A stretch of 64,000 nt of DNA from Talpa occidentalis. Its lineage: Eukaryota > Chordata > Mammalia > Eulipotyphla > Talpidae. Location of the stretch: assembly GCF_014898055.3 (NCBI RefSeq), contig NW_023601104.1:79281106-79345105 (forward strand). Direction: 5' to 3'. Of the stretch, positions 1 to 12,300 are shown piece after piece. The notes beneath the pieces were generated by a model. The model searched no databases, was not told where the DNA came from, and worked only from the letters and a program-made list of their open reading frames with translations. The position numbers and the translations under genes are program-made. Every line of letters starts with the position of its first letter. Within the stretch, counting starts at the first letter, position 1.

Positions 1-1488
1 TGAACAAAAAAAGAAGGGAATGGAGATATCACACTCCCTGACTTCAAACTACCACAAAGCCATAATAATCAAAACTGCATGGTATTGGGACAAGAACAGT
101 CACACGGACCACTGGAACCAAATAGAAAATCCAGAAATAAACCCATAGATTTATGGTCAACTAATCTTTGGCAAAGGAGCAAAGAATATGCAATGGATCA
201 AAGAAAGTTTGTTTAATAAATGGTGCTGGGAAAACTGGGTCGCTACATGCAAAAGAATGAAGCTTGACTCCCACCTCATGCCATGCACAAAAACCAACTC
301 AAAATGGATTAAAGAACTAGACATAAGACCTGAAACCGAAAATATATAGAAGGAAATATAGGCGAAACAGTACATGACATACACCTCCGTAACAACTTTA
401 AAGACACATCACCCAAAGCAGTGATAGTGAAGGCAAAGATAAACAGGTGGGACTACATCATTAAAGAGCTTCTGCACAGCAAAAGAGACAGTAACCAAAA
501 CAAAGAGACACCCCACCGACTGGGAGAAAATTTTTGCACACAACACTAATGATAAAGGACTGATCAAAAAATCTACAAAGAGGGGGTGGGATCTGAAAAA
601 AAAATCTACAAAGAGCTGACGAGACTCAACAAAAACAAAGTAAATAATCCAGTCAAAAAATGGCAGAAGAGCTAAAAAGAAACTTCTCCAAAGAGGAAAT
701 GCAAATGGCCAACAGGCATATGAAAAAATGTTCAACATCACTTGTAATCAGGGAAATACAAATCAAAACTACAATGAGATACCATCTCACACCAGTGAGA
801 ATGGCACCTATTAAAAAAATACTAGAAACAACAAATGTTGGCAAGGATATGGAGAAAAAGGAATTCACCTTCACTGCTGGTGGGAGTATAAACTGGTCCA
901 ACCACTATGGAAAGCTGTGTGGAGATTTCTTAACCTGCTAAAAATGGAGCTTCCATATGATTCAGCAACTCCACTCCTAGGTATTTACCCAAAGGACACA
1001 GAAACATCAATTCAAAAGGGCACCTGTACCCTTATGTTTATAGCAGCACTATTTACAATAGCTAAGCTATGGAAACAACCCAAATACCCAAAAATAGATG
1101 ACTGGATCAAGATGTGGTACATATACACAATGGAATATTACTCAGCAATCAAAAAGATAAACTCATGCAATTTGCAGCAACATGGATAGAGCTGGAAGGG
1201 ATCATGCTCAGTGAAATAAGCCAGAAAGAGAAAGAAAAATATCAGATGGTCTCACTCATAGCAGGAATTTAGAAAACCTAAATAAGGGACCAGGAAAAAG
1301 ACTAATTGCAATAAAGTAAAAATCAAAATCAACAAGCAACCAGAGACACACTACAGTGGGGGGCAGGGGGAGGAAAAGAGGGATTAGGGTCAGAATAAGG
1401 GGGTGGGAATTGCATGTGGAATATAACCAAAATGAAAATGTATACCTCATGCAAAAATGAAAAATGATATATAAAAAAGAGTATCAGT
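1..1488 (+). mobile_element. L1 (LINE-1) 3' fragment, ORF2 end plus 3' UTR
   Basis: The + strand carries the C-terminal part of a degraded L1 ORF2, including the recognisable stretch MEYYSAIKK near 1128-1160. It is split between frames (about 660-941 and 917-1189), so it is frameshifted and dead. A 3' UTR follows, with a G-rich tract near 1357-1410 and an A-rich end near 1470-1480. The 5' part lies outside the window. It is a 5'-truncated or window-truncated retrotransposon relic, not a host gene. The 3' end is interrupted by the LTR that starts at 1494. Confidence 0.9.
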
Positions 1489-1493
1489 GTAGA

Positions 1494-2097
1494 TGTGGGT
1501 CTGTTACTCCTAGGCAGCCTATTTGGCAGCCATTTTATCACCTAAACAAGGTCAAAGTGGTCTGGCCAGTTAGAAACAGGAGCCCAACCCTTAAGCCCTT
1601 CAGATCAAACGAGCACAAAGCTGGATCACACTGGGAAGGTTATGCATCACAAGTTATGTCCAGAATGCCCGGGGGCTGAGGACCATGCATAACATGTGTT
1701 TCAGGAGGTATGTCCGGAATGCCCATGGTGCTGAGGAACGATGCATAACACACTCCCAATTTATACATCACGAGATATGACCGGGAATGCCCAGGGGGCT
1801 GAGGACCGATGTATGACAAGGGACCCCAGAAGCTGATCGGTGGAGCGCCTTGTTAATAAGATTAAAACCATGGCTGGGAGTTAGGGTGTATCATCAAGTA
1901 AATTAGAAGCGCCTGGAGGGCAGACTCACAATCCCTAATCTTCTACATCCTTTCCCTTTCTTTAATCTCCTTAATCTCCTTACAATCAATTATGTGTGTC
2001 AATAAAAGGGCCAGGATCTTGCTCTTCAGCAGCATCCTGCATTGTGCAGCCTGCTCTGAGACTCCTGTTTGTCAGTGTGTTGTTGTGCGACGCAACA
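1494..2097 (+). mobile_element. Solo retroviral-type LTR
   Basis: A 604-bp element starts TGTGGGTCTG and ends CGCAACA, with the TG...CA ends typical of LTRs. It is flanked by a perfect 5-bp target duplication GTAGA (1489-1493 and 2098-2102). A polyadenylation signal AATAAA lies at about 2002. It contains three diverged direct repeats of about 55-70 bp (1639-1818), each with a core like ATGCCC...GGGCTGAGGA, as enhancer repeats often are. No internal viral genes are present, so this is a solo LTR left by LTR-LTR recombination. It inserted into the tail of the L1. The family name is not assigned. Confidence 0.85.
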
Positions 2098-2102
2098 GTA
2101 GA

Positions 2103-3716
2103 TATTGATTCAATCAATAATTTGTATTTTCACACCTGAGCTCTCTGTTGTTAAACTTATATGATTAAAATAGAGATTGTTAATGCTTAAAAAAAAATCT
2201 CTATAGTGTCATTAATGGAGATCACTCACTTCAGTCACGGGTGCACTGCAGAGCCTCAGGTCACCTCCAGCAGGTGCTCAGTAAATGCAATTCCTTTCTC
2301 CTTCCCTGAGGAGCCCAATTTCTCCTCATAACAGGGGATTGCAGGAAGGAGGTAACAATAGTTTAACACATTAGAATGGTTAAGAGGCAACGTAGATTAT
2401 CTACAAAATGCCCAGGTCCCAGGTGAATGAGTCACTGTGGCTGATGCAGCACCTGAAATAGGAGGAATCTTCTCGGCACCGGTGTCTAGAGAAGTGATCT
2501 CCAGAGCTCAGGAAAGGGCCCTCAGTGCCTCAGATTATCCCTCATGAAGAACTTTCCACACCACGTTGGTGACAGTGCCTGGCTGCACCTGCTGTGTTTC
2601 TTGAGTGGGTTCTATAGTGGTGCAGAGAGGGTCACCGCTCTCACTACACTGAGTCGGTTAATAATAACCCATTTTAGAAAACCAGAGACGTGCAGCCAGA
2701 GTGCTGCAGCCGCGTGGCACCTGGTCACTCGAGGCTCAGGAAAGCCTGGATTCTACTCAAGGAGAGTATAAAGTCAGCTCACAAGGCAATTTCCAGATGT
2801 CAAATCCCCCTTCCAGGCTCTGAATGGCCACATCAGCTGCGCTACAGCGAAGTGATGCCTTAGTCCTCAGATGTGGGCCCAGGCCCAGCAGGGGCAGCAC
2901 CTCAGACCCCTTGAGAAAAGCAGAGCCCCAGGCCCATGCAGCCCACTGGTCAGAGCCTGCACCCCTGGAGACTGGACGCGGCTCGGCCTCCTGCCTGCTG
3001 GACCAGGGGCGGGAGGGGGATGGGCCCCAGGAAAGTGGAAAACCCATTCCCCAAACTGCACTGTAGACGTGGAGATGAAAACTCGCAGGCCGGGGTGGGG
3101 GGGGATGGAGGGCCCAGGACCCGCCGGGTCGCCCTCGTGGGCCAAATAAGGTAGCAAGCGCCTCGGAAAGCAGCGGGGCCACGCGTAGGAGGGAACAGGA
3201 CCCCTGAGTCCTGCCTGCCCCAAAATGAACCCCCAAAGCCTCAGTTCTCCACATCCAGCCCGCGCGCCTTCTCTCCCTTGGCCTCACCTTTCCGCTCCAA
3301 CGCCCCCGGCTCCCCAGGTCAAAGGGCAGTGGCGCCCCCACGGGGTTCCTGAAGGACCAGGCTCACCCCATCCAGAACCTCACCCAGAGTCGGGGCCAAC
3401 AGCACCAGAGGCCCGGCCTAGGTGAGCGCGCATGCACCGTAGCAGTGCGCCTCCAGTGCAGCCAGGTACGCTGGGCGGGACTAGGCGCGCGGGGGGCGGG
3501 GGGGGGGGTTCCCGGAGGCCACGCCCACCCTGCCGCAGGTGATGGTGGGACGGTTCGCAAATAAACACTGAGATGCAGACGAAAGTCTCCTCCTCGCCCA
3601 AAACACTGTGACCCTAAATTATCCACTAGTCACTAAAACGGCAAACAAGGTTGCTTGAATATCTGGGAAAGATTTTTTTTATTTATTCTTAAAAATCCCC
3701 TTACCTGAAGCTGACA
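2103..3716. other. Non-repetitive, partly GC-rich stretch without a supported gene
   Basis: I see no recognisable exon. GC and CpG rise between about 2860 and 3540, with a G run near 3490-3509. Overlapping ORFs exist on both strands here (for example 2757-3341 on the minus strand), but they are compositional and lack recognisable domains. A GT splice-donor-like AGGTGAGC sits at about 3420, but I have no exon to attach it to. Confidence 0.5.
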
Positions 3717-3729
3717 AAAAGCATGACTA

Positions 3730-4014
3730 GGGGCCACCTTGGTGGCGCAGGGGTTAAGCACCGCACTGTGAAGCCATCAGCAGCCTCTGGAGCTCCAGTT
3801 CCATCCCCAGCCAGGAAGGTGATCCACAGGACACCACAGACATTTCCTTCTCCCTGCTGAGGCCCTCAGCAGTGGATTTCAGTCAGTCCACCTGTTCTGT
3901 TCCCCACTCTGTCTCTGGTGAATCCCCTTACTCCCACCCCCGCACCTCTGCCTGCACCCCAGCTTTTGTAGTCATAAGTAAATAAATCTGTAAAAAAATA
4001 ACATAAAATAAAAT
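3730..4014 (+). mobile_element. tRNA-derived SINE, full length
   Basis: The copy has the family head (TTGGTGGCGCAGGGG, the RNA polymerase III A-box region) and a body with GCAGTGGATTTCAGTCAGTC. The tail is AAATAAATC followed by an A-rich run. It is flanked by a perfect 13-bp target duplication AAAAGCATGACTA (3717-3729 and 4015-4027), which is direct evidence of L1-type retroposition. Confidence 0.95.
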
Positions 4015-4365
4015 AAAAGCATGACTAAAATGTCATTTACCTGCAGATACTGAAATGGATCCTATTGCAAACATTAAAAAGCAGCTGCTATTCAAAATAC
4101 ATTATGAGAAAAATGAAGGCTCTCGCCTCCACATATAATGTTTCCCTTTGCATATCATGGTGCAGTACAATACACTGTGGCCCAGACTTTGACATCACCC
4201 AGTCTGTTCTGTGGTTTGGTGGTTAGGGGTTGGAGTCAGGCCAAGCTGCAGAGATTGGGGCCTGGATTCTCTTCTCTTTTCAGCAGTGATGAATGAATGA
4301 GTCAAAAAAAAAAAAAGAAAGAAAAGAAAAAAGAACAGACCCCTGCCAAACTGCAATTACAAACA

Positions 4366-4850
4366 TGTCTCAAAGTTAGTTTCCTACTTGGAAGAATTGA
4401 TGAAGGACAAGAGTGAAAAACCTGGAAAAGGAGTGCCCCGAGACCAGAAACTGACTCACACAAGGGTGTGGGAGTAGAGGGAAGTAACACGACCATTAAC
4501 CCAGCTGGAGAAATCCAGGGTCAGGCACAGTGCCTTATCACAAGGCATAAGGCCCAAACAGGATCAGATGCTCTAGGGAGTGGAGCACAGGCCTGAAGGT
4601 AAAGATATGGGGATTGGGTCCATCCTGGAACCTGTGGCCCCTTTCTAGTTTTGTCAAGTTATCCAACATCAGCAACAAACAGGCCACTCCACAGAGAAGT
4701 GACGCCTCCCAAAGAGAAAAGGACAATAACCATGCAGTCTCTGCCCTGTCAAGGGGCAGCTGTCCCTCTGCCCACCCGTGACTATGCAGGTGCTTCCTGT
4801 CACCAACTCTACTTCTGCAGGGCAGCAGTGGAAGTTCAAATTGCAGAGTT
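4366..4850 (+). mobile_element. Partial LTR, copy 1 of a family also seen at 17965-18688
   Basis: Many segments match the copy at 17965-18688 in the same order and orientation. Examples are GACTCACACAAGG, CCATTAACCCAGCTG, CCTTATCACAAGGCA, GGATCAGATG.TCTAGGGAGTG, CCCTTTCTAGTTTTG and GACTATGCAGGTGC. This copy stops at about 4850, before the segment that holds the AATAAA in the other copy, so its 3' part is missing. A 20-T run follows at 4892-4911. The ends are approximate. Confidence 0.8.
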
Positions 4851-5090
4851 ATAAATGAAACAATTTCATATACTAGAGGTTTGGTTTGTTATTTTTTTTT
4901 TTTTTTTTTTTGTCTAGGACAAGGGAAAGGAAAATCAATGAAGGTGCTTACCTGGGGACAAAATTACTTCCTTCAAGGGGAAGAAATAGTGGGTTAAGTC
5001 TTTTGAAAAACAATTTTATCAAAAAGCAGTCCCTGTATAAGTAAAACCACATTTATCTCTGTTAACACAGACCAGATCAATAACTCTTTT

Positions 5091-5344
5091 TTTTTTTTTA
5101 CTTTTAAAAAAATATTTATTCATACTTAGAAGAACTGGGGCACAAGTCAGATGTGTGGGAGGGTGAGAGGATTCAGTAGAGACAGAGTGGGGAACAGAAC
5201 AGGTAGACTGACTGAAATACACTGCTGAGGGGAGCAGTGGGGGAGACAGGAGAGATCTGCCGCGCCATGTGGGTATCTCACTGCAGAGGCTATGGACAGC
5301 TTCAGAGCACTCCACTAAACCACCTGTGCCACCAGGGATGCCCC
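5091..5344 (-). mobile_element. tRNA-derived SINE
   Basis: Reverse-orientation copy of the same SINE as at 3730. It starts on this strand with a poly-T tail and ends with the complement of the head (CACCAGGGATGCCCC). A perfect 13-bp target duplication CAATAACTCTTTT flanks it (5078-5090 and 5345-5357). Confidence 0.93.
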
Positions 5345-5490
5345 CAATAACTCTTTTTGAATACTCAAAGCTTTTTTTTCCTAATTAAACACATTTAAAC
5401 ATATACTAAAACTATTAACTCCCAAAATTATAGATTTAAGACATTTATGCTGTCATTAAACCATTACATTTTTTAAAAGTATTGACTGAA

Positions 5491-5760
5491 GGGCCTCCCT
5501 GGTGGCGCAGTGGTTGAGCGCTGGGTTGCAAGGCTGCCCGCAGCCTCTGTAGCACTGGTTCGATCCCCGGCCACCGGGCAAGGGTCCCACATGGTGCGCA
5601 GACCTCTCCGGCTGTCCGCTGCTCCCCTCAGCAGTGTACTTCGTCGGTCTGCCTTTTCTGCTTTCCGCTCTTGCTCTGGTGAATTCTCTCACCCTCCTGC
5701 TCTTCTGACTATACAGAGTGCTTGTATAAATAAATAAATAAATCTTTAAAAAAAAATAAA
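5491..5760 (+). mobile_element. tRNA-derived SINE, well preserved
   Basis: Starts GGGCCTCCCTGGTGGCGCAG. The A box (TGGCGCAGTGG) and B box (GGTTCGATCCC) of an internal RNA polymerase III promoter are both readable. It ends in repeated AAAT units and an A-rich tail. It is among the least diverged copies in the window. An imperfect target duplication (AAAGTATTGACTGAA against AAAGTTTGGACTGAA) suggests insertion at the edge of the minus-strand copy that follows. Confidence 0.93.
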
Positions 5761-5763
5761 GTT

Positions 5764-5922
5764 TGGACTGAAATACACTGTTGAGGGGAGCAGCGGGCGA
5801 GCCAGGAGAGGCCTGCTGTGCCATGTGGGTTGCTCCCTGGCCTGGGATCAAACTTGAGCTGTAGAGGCTGCAGACAGCTTCATAGGTTGCCTCTCAACCC
5901 CTTGCACCACCAGAGAGGCCCC
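5764..5922 (-). mobile_element. tRNA-derived SINE, 3' part missing
   Basis: The complement of the 5' two thirds of the SINE is present (GGACTGAAATACACTG through CACCAGAGAGGCCC). Its 3' body and A-rich tail are absent and the neighbouring + copy abuts it. LINE-mobilised copies normally lose 5' rather than 3' sequence. A later deletion or disruption by the adjacent insertion is therefore likely. Confidence 0.85.
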
Positions 5923-6330
5923 TAATCATTTTAAAACATCTAGAGCCCAAGATTGGAAGCATCTTAAAGACAAGCATAGAAAATTCAAATGGCTTTGCAA
6001 AACTCTGGTTTCTGTTTGACCTCACAGAGGAGGCCTGGTCCTAGGAAAGATAAAAGATACCCTCTACCTGGGGCCAGAGAAGGACAGGAGAAGAGGCATA
6101 TTAAGATCGTACTTTGCAGTTTGTTTGTTCTTAGACTCTTATCAGAAATTTGACAAGGAATATCATTAACAGAAACCTACTCTGTAGTTTTTGATGACTA
6201 AATTGACTATTTTAAATAAGAAACTTAGATTTTTAATGAAACCTGTCACTTTTAATGGCCAATAAGAAGTTTAGACATTTTCCAATCATCTGGCAAGCTT
6301 CCTTTATAGCTGACTAGAAAGTCCAAAGTA
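5923..6330. other. Unannotated AT-rich intergenic sequence
   Basis: No gene, RNA or recognisable repeat was found here. Confidence 0.5.
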
Positions 6331-6602
6331 GGGCCTCCCTTGGTGGCGCAGCGGTTGAGCACTGGGCTGCAAAGCTGCCTGCAGCCTCTGCAGTGCTGGT
6401 TCGATCCCTGGCCACTGGTGAGGGTCCCACATGGTGTGCAGACCTCTCCTGTTGTGCTCGCTGTTCCCCTCAGCAGTGTATTGAATCAGTCTGCCTGTTC
6501 TGTTTCCCACTCTGTCTCTGGTGAATCCTCTCACCCTCCCATGCACCTGGCCTGTACCCCAGTTCTTGTATGCCTAAATAAATAAATCTTAAAAAAAAAA
6601 AA
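6331..6602 (+). mobile_element. tRNA-derived SINE
   Basis: Starts GGGCCTCCCTTGGTGGCGCA, has the B box GGTTCGATCCC, and ends in AAATAAATC plus an A run. I do not see a convincing target duplication. Confidence 0.92.
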
Positions 6603-8280
6603 CCAAAACCAGCTGAGCCTGATCCCAGAAGAGGCCAGCGAATTCAGAGAAAGAAAAGGCCTCCTTCAAGTGGAGAATACTCTCATCAGCTTCCTTGACA
6701 TCCCATTTGCACAGTGACTGGTAGATGCTGAATTTGCTGTCTGACTAATCACACAAAAATAAGAAAAATACCAAACTTTTAATAACCAAGACCCGATGCC
6801 AGATACTTGCTTGAATTCCTTACACAGGCACAACATTCAGATTCACAGAGCTATTTGCACAAAGTGAGGACCGAGTAAGGGAAGTAGAAGCCCCGGTCCA
6901 GGCTCACTGCTCCCATGGGGACAACCCAGCCCTTCCAGCCACCTGCCAGTGTCCACAGAGTCATGGTTGTCCTAGGTTGCCCACAGCCAAAGTGCCTAAA
7001 CTTACCCTGGATGTCAGGGGGAGACTGTGGAAGAGGATCGTCACAAGAAACTCATGCCTGAGCCAGCCAGTGTGGAAAAGGAGCGCACACTGCCTGGCTT
7101 TTGTGTTAGGAAAGCACCTGTCTGTTCCCCACTGTCAGCTGCTCCTGGGCTCCTGCAGGAAAGAGTGACAGGAGCTGCTTCTTAGACATGGGTTGGCAGC
7201 TACAGGTCCCCAACTCAGTTAATACTGTCCCCAAGGGGCTATCAGATGAAACAAATACGCGCACATCTCACCATTTTAACCACATCCCTGGCTTTCAAAA
7301 ATGAACAGGAAACTCCAAATACCAGATACCCAATGAAAATACCCAATGTTCCCCAATTCCCACTCACCCAGGCCTGACACACCACAGGAGTCCCAAATTG
7401 AGGGACACTCATAGACTCCCTCCCAAACTGAGGGGAACTGGACCCCCTCCCAGACAGGGACTCCATTCCTCTCAAATGTGTGCAGGCTAGGGGCTCAGCG
7501 TGCACCCCCGTGAATTGACACAAAATGCAGGGGACTATGGTTTTCCACCTGGGTTGCATCTCTTCCAAGGTAATTCCAGGGGGCAGAGAAGAGCTGGGCC
7601 TCTCCAGAGGAGGACTTGGCATGTTCCATGGAGGAAAAACCCCACAGCTGCTGGGACTCTCCCTCCATCTGGAGAGAGGCCACTCCCTCTGAGCACGGGG
7701 GGGGTGTGAGGGTCGGTCAGGCAGCCCCCAGGGATGCCCAGGCCATGGGGGTGGCCTGGCACGTCACTGCTGTGGAGTGGACAAGCCCCGCTCCATCCCT
7801 GGGAAGTCAGAGTTGGGGCTGGCAGAGCCCAAGAGACATCCAGCTCCTGGCTCTGGCCTGCCCCCATTGGTACCGAATGCCAACGGCACCCTCAGTTTCC
7901 CTCAGCCGATCAAGGGAAACTGAGTTTGGGGGAAAGGAAAGTGGGTGAATTTGTGGACAAACGAGGAGGGCAGCAGACTCTTGTCTGACAGACCACCATC
8001 CTGCTCTTGGGAAGAGGGCAGGGGTCTTTATGCAAAGGGGAAAAAGGGGAAGCTGAGGGCGTGTCCACAAAGGGGAGGGGAAGGGGTGGGCGCCACATGG
8101 GTGAGCTCCAGGCTGCTTTTCTCAGCTCCTTGGAGAGACACACCTGTCAAACAAGGGGGAAAACTACAAGAGATGGGGAAGACCAACTTGTTCATTCCTC
8201 CCTGAGAGACTGGTCACTTATAACTGCATCAGATGTGCTCCAGCAGCTCAAACCAAAACCTCACATTCATAATAAAATGG
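6603..8280. other. Unique sequence, no supported gene
   Basis: Short ORFs overlap on both strands between 7240 and 8400, but none shows a known domain or a pair of splice sites. I see nothing further. Confidence 0.45.
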
Positions 8281-8505
8281 TTTATTTTTTTAGATTTATT
8301 TCTTTATGCACACAAGAACTGAGGTACAGGGCAGAGGTGTCGGGGTGTGAGAGGATTCACCAGAGACAGAGTGGGGAGCAGAACTGGCAGATGGACTGAA
8401 ATCCATGACTGAGGGGAGTGCCCCGAACACCGGGGAATTCTGCTGTGCCCTCTGGGCTGCTCCTGGCCCACGGGGGCAGAACTCGTCCTGCAGGGACTGG
8501 CTAGA
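8281..8505 (-). mobile_element. Diverged tRNA-derived SINE
   Basis: The complement of the SINE tail and body is clear (AGATTTATTTCTTTATGCAC, TTCACCAGAGACAGAGTGGGG, GACTGAAATCCATGACTGAGGGG). The head towards 8500 is strongly diverged, so the 5' boundary is approximate. Confidence 0.8.
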
Positions 8506-9380
8506 GCTGGAGAACTCCATCTGTACCCCACCTCACACCCCCGAGGAGGCCCATGAACATGACCTGAAATGGTCCCCAGTTCTCAAGGTGAAGCTGAGCA
8601 CAACCAGAGATATATGAGAGATGGCACCGCCATTGGGATCATGATGGAGAGACCGAGCTCAGGGCAGGGTCCTCCTGTCCCTAGGATGGGGCGGGGGTGG
8701 GGTGGGGGTTTGGGGGTGGGGGGCTCCTGACCCCCAGCTCCCTCCTTGTGCCGGCAGCGGCTGCCTGCAGTCCTGGTGCCGCCCCAGGCCAGGGCTTTTC
8801 TGCCCAACCGCCCTCAGCAGAGGCCGCGCCGCTCAAGGCCCCTGCCAGGCCTGCGACCCTGAGACACCAGGGGTTCTCCAAGCAGAGCAGGGGCGCATGC
8901 ACCACGCCCGTCCTCCCCGGATCTCCAGATGCTGCATCACCAGGACTCCCAGAACCCTCTTAGCACGCCCTGTCCCTGGCCGACACTCACCAGGAGGTAG
9001 AGGGTACCTGCACCCTCCGCTCACACTCACACCCCCCAGGAGCAGCGTGTATCCCGAATACACCCCCCATCTAGTCACAGGCAGACGGGTGACCGCGCCC
9101 ACTGCCAGGAAAAGCAAATCGATATTCCCAGACGCACCACTACACGAGCCCCGGACAAGCCGCATCCCTGATGGGGAAAAGCCCACACCTGACCCAGCAC
9201 AGCTGAGAAACCAGCAGGTGCAGCTCCAGGAGCTGCCAGACGCCCCTCCAAGCCAACTGCGCAGATGCAAAAAGTGACGAAGACAGAACCGTCAGTAGGG
9301 GGCGCCAGATCTCGCCAAGGGAATATCCCCGGATCCTCTACCCCCTGGACCCTTGACCCTCCTGGACCTTCTACCCCCTG
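8506..9380. other. GC-rich unique sequence before the minisatellite
   Basis: No recognisable gene. Mutually overlapping ORFs occur on both strands (8702-9277 plus, 8833-9270 minus) without known motifs and are judged compositional. Confidence 0.4.
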
Positions 9381-12300
9381 GAGGCTTCGACCTGCATGCA
9401 GGGCCCAGGTCTGCCTGGAGGCTGTGGGGGTAGACCTCCACGTTGGTCCCAGCTCGGACTGGGTTTAAGGGGTCGACCTGCAGGCTTGTCCCGTTCAGCC
9501 TGGAGGCTAAGGAAATAAATTTGGAGGCCATTCCCAGCTGAGAATGGAGGCTGTGAGGGTCGACCTGCAGGCCGGACCCAGCAGGGCCTGGAGGCTGAGG
9601 GGGTCGACCTGCAGACTGGTCCCAGCTTGGCCTGGAGGCTGAGGAGATCAACTTGCAGGAACAACCCAGTTAGGCCTGGAGGCTAAGGGTATTAGCCTGG
9701 AGGCCATTCCCAGGTGAGCCTGGAGGCTGAGGGGGTCGACCTCAGGGCCAGTCCCAGCTCAGCCTGGAGGTCTGAGGGGGTCGACCTGAAGGCCGGTCCC
9801 AGCTCGGCCTGGATGCTGAAGTGGTTGACAGCACACCAGTCCCAGCGTGGCATGGAGGCTGAGGGTTAGACCTGCAGGCTGGTACCAGTGCAGCCTGGAG
9901 GCTGACAGGGTCGACCTGCAGTCCGGCCCCAGCCCAGCCTGGAGGCAGAGGGAGTCGAACTGCAGGCCGGCCCCAGCTAAAATGGAAACAGAAGAGGTCG
10001 ACCTGTAGGTCGGCCCCAAGCCAGCCTAGAGGCTGACAGGGTCGACCTGAAGTCCGGCCCCAGCCCAGCCTGGAGGCAGAGGGAGTCGAACTGCAGGCCG
10101 GCCCCAGCTAAAATGGAAGCAGAAGAGGTCGACCTGTAGGTCGGCCCCAAGCCAGCCTAGAGGCTGAGGAGGTCAACTTACAGGCTGGGCCCCAGCCAAG
10201 ACTGGAGCCTGAGGATGTCTACCTGCAGGCTGCCCCAGCCCAACCTGGAGGCTGAGGAGGTCGAACTGCAGGCTGGTCCCAGCCCAGCCTGGGGGTGAGG
10301 AGGTCAACCTGCAGGCCGGCCCCAGCCCAGCCTGGGGGGATGAGGAGGTTGACCTGCAGGCCAGCCTCAGTCCTGCCTGGGGGCTGAGGAGGTCGACCTG
10401 CAGGTTGACCCCAACCCTGCCTGGGGGCTGATGAGGTTGACCAGCAGTCTGGCCCCAGCCCTGCCTGGGGATGATGAGGTCAACCTGCAGGCCGGCCCCA
10501 GCCCTGCCTGGGGGCTGATGAGGTCGACCTGTAGGCTGGCACCAGCCCAGCCTGGGGCTGAGAAGGTCGACCTGCAGGCCTGCCCCCGCCAAGCCTGGGG
10601 ACAGTGGAGGTCGAGCTACAGGATGGCTCCAGCTTTTCCCGGGGGCTGCGGAGGTCGACCTGCAGTCTGGCCACAGCCCAGCCTGGGGTTAGAGGAGGTG
10701 GAACTGCAGGCTGGCCCCAGACCAGCCTGGGGTTAGAGGAGGTCGACCTGCAGGCTGGCCCCAGACCAACCTGGGGGCTGAGGAGGTCGACCTGGAGGCC
10801 AGAGGCAACCCAGCCAGGGGGCTGAGGAGGTTGACGTGCAGGCCTGCCCCACCCCAGTCTGGGGGCTGTGGAGGTCGACCTACAGGCCGGACCCAGCCCT
10901 GCCTGGGGCCTGAGAACGTTGACTAGCAGGTTGACCCCAACCCAGCTGAGGAGGTCGAAATGTAGGCTGGCCCAGCCCAGCCTGGAGTTTTTGTAGATGT
11001 AAAACAGGTGAACCCCAGCCCATCCTGGGTGCCCAGAAGTTCAAACTTATGGCCTCCCCTGGGACGCAGCAGTTGAGCACTTGGCTGCGAAGATGCCCTC
11101 AGCCTCTGCAGCGCCTGTTCGATCTCCGGCTGCTGGCGAGGGTCCCACATGCTGTGACAGACATATCCTGCCGCCCGCTGATGCCCTCAGCAGTGTATTT
11201 TGTCAGTCTGCCTGTTCTGTTCCCCGCTCTGGTTCTGGTGAATTCTCTCACCATCCTATGCTTCTGAAGGTACCCAGTGCTTGCATAAATAAATAAATCT
11301 TTAAAAAAAAAAACAAAAAAAACTTCGAACTTGAAGGATGGGAACACACTCTGGAAACTAAATGTTCCCATTCAGACTGCCAAAACCAGCCTGGAGGCTT
11401 ACGAGGTCAATCTGCAGGCTGACCCAAGCCCTGAATGTGGGCTGAGGAGGTTGACCTGCAGGCCGGGACCAGCACAGCCTGGGACTGAGGAAGTAGACCT
11501 GCAGGCCGGCCCCAGACCAGCCTGGGGACTGAGGAGGTCGACCTGAAGCCCCGCACCAGGACAGCCTGGGACTGAGGAAGTCGAAATGCAGGCCAGCCCC
11601 AGCCCAGCCTGAGGGATGAGGTCGACCTGCAGGCCGGCACCAGCCCAGCCTGGGGGATGAAGAGGTCCATCTGTAGGATGGTCCCAGCCCTGCCTGGGGG
11701 CTGAGGAGGTGGACCTGCAGGCCAGCCCCAGCCCTGCATGGGGGCTGAGGACGTCGACCTGCAGTCCGGTCCAAGCCCAGCCTCGAGGCTGAGGAGGTCG
11801 ACCTGCAGGACTGGGTGCTGAGGAGGTCGACCTGCAGGCAGGCCCCACAACAGCATGGGGGATGAGGAGGTCGACCGCAGGCCAGCCCCAGCCAATCTGG
11901 AGGCTGACGAGGTCAACCTGCAGGCCAGCCCTAAGCAGCCTGGAGGCTGAGGTGTTCGACCTGGAGGCCGGCTCCAGCCTAGCTGGAGGCTGAGGAGGTT
12001 GACCTGCAGGCAGGCCCAGGCACATCCTGGGTCCAGCACCTCCCCGGTCCAGCCTGTGGGCTCAGGAAGTCGACCTGCAGGCCGGCCCTGGCCCAGATTT
12101 GGGGCTGAGGACGTCGACCTGGAGCCTGGCTCTGGCCCAGCCTGGGGGCTGAGGAGGTGGGCCTGCAGGCCGGCCCTAGCCCTGCCTGGGGGTTGAGGAG
12201 GTCAACCTGCAGGCCGGCACCAGTCCAGCCTGGCGCTGAATAGGTAGACCTGCAGGCCAGCCCGAGCCCAGCCTGGGTGCTGAGGAGGTCGACCTGCAGG

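Noticed and set aside
660..1189. Two ORFs that look like a conserved protein
   Set aside because: They are parts of L1 ORF2 in two frames, a transposon relic and not a host gene.
2757..3341. A 194-codon minus-strand ORF
   Set aside because: No domain, several overlapping ORFs on the other strand, GC-driven.
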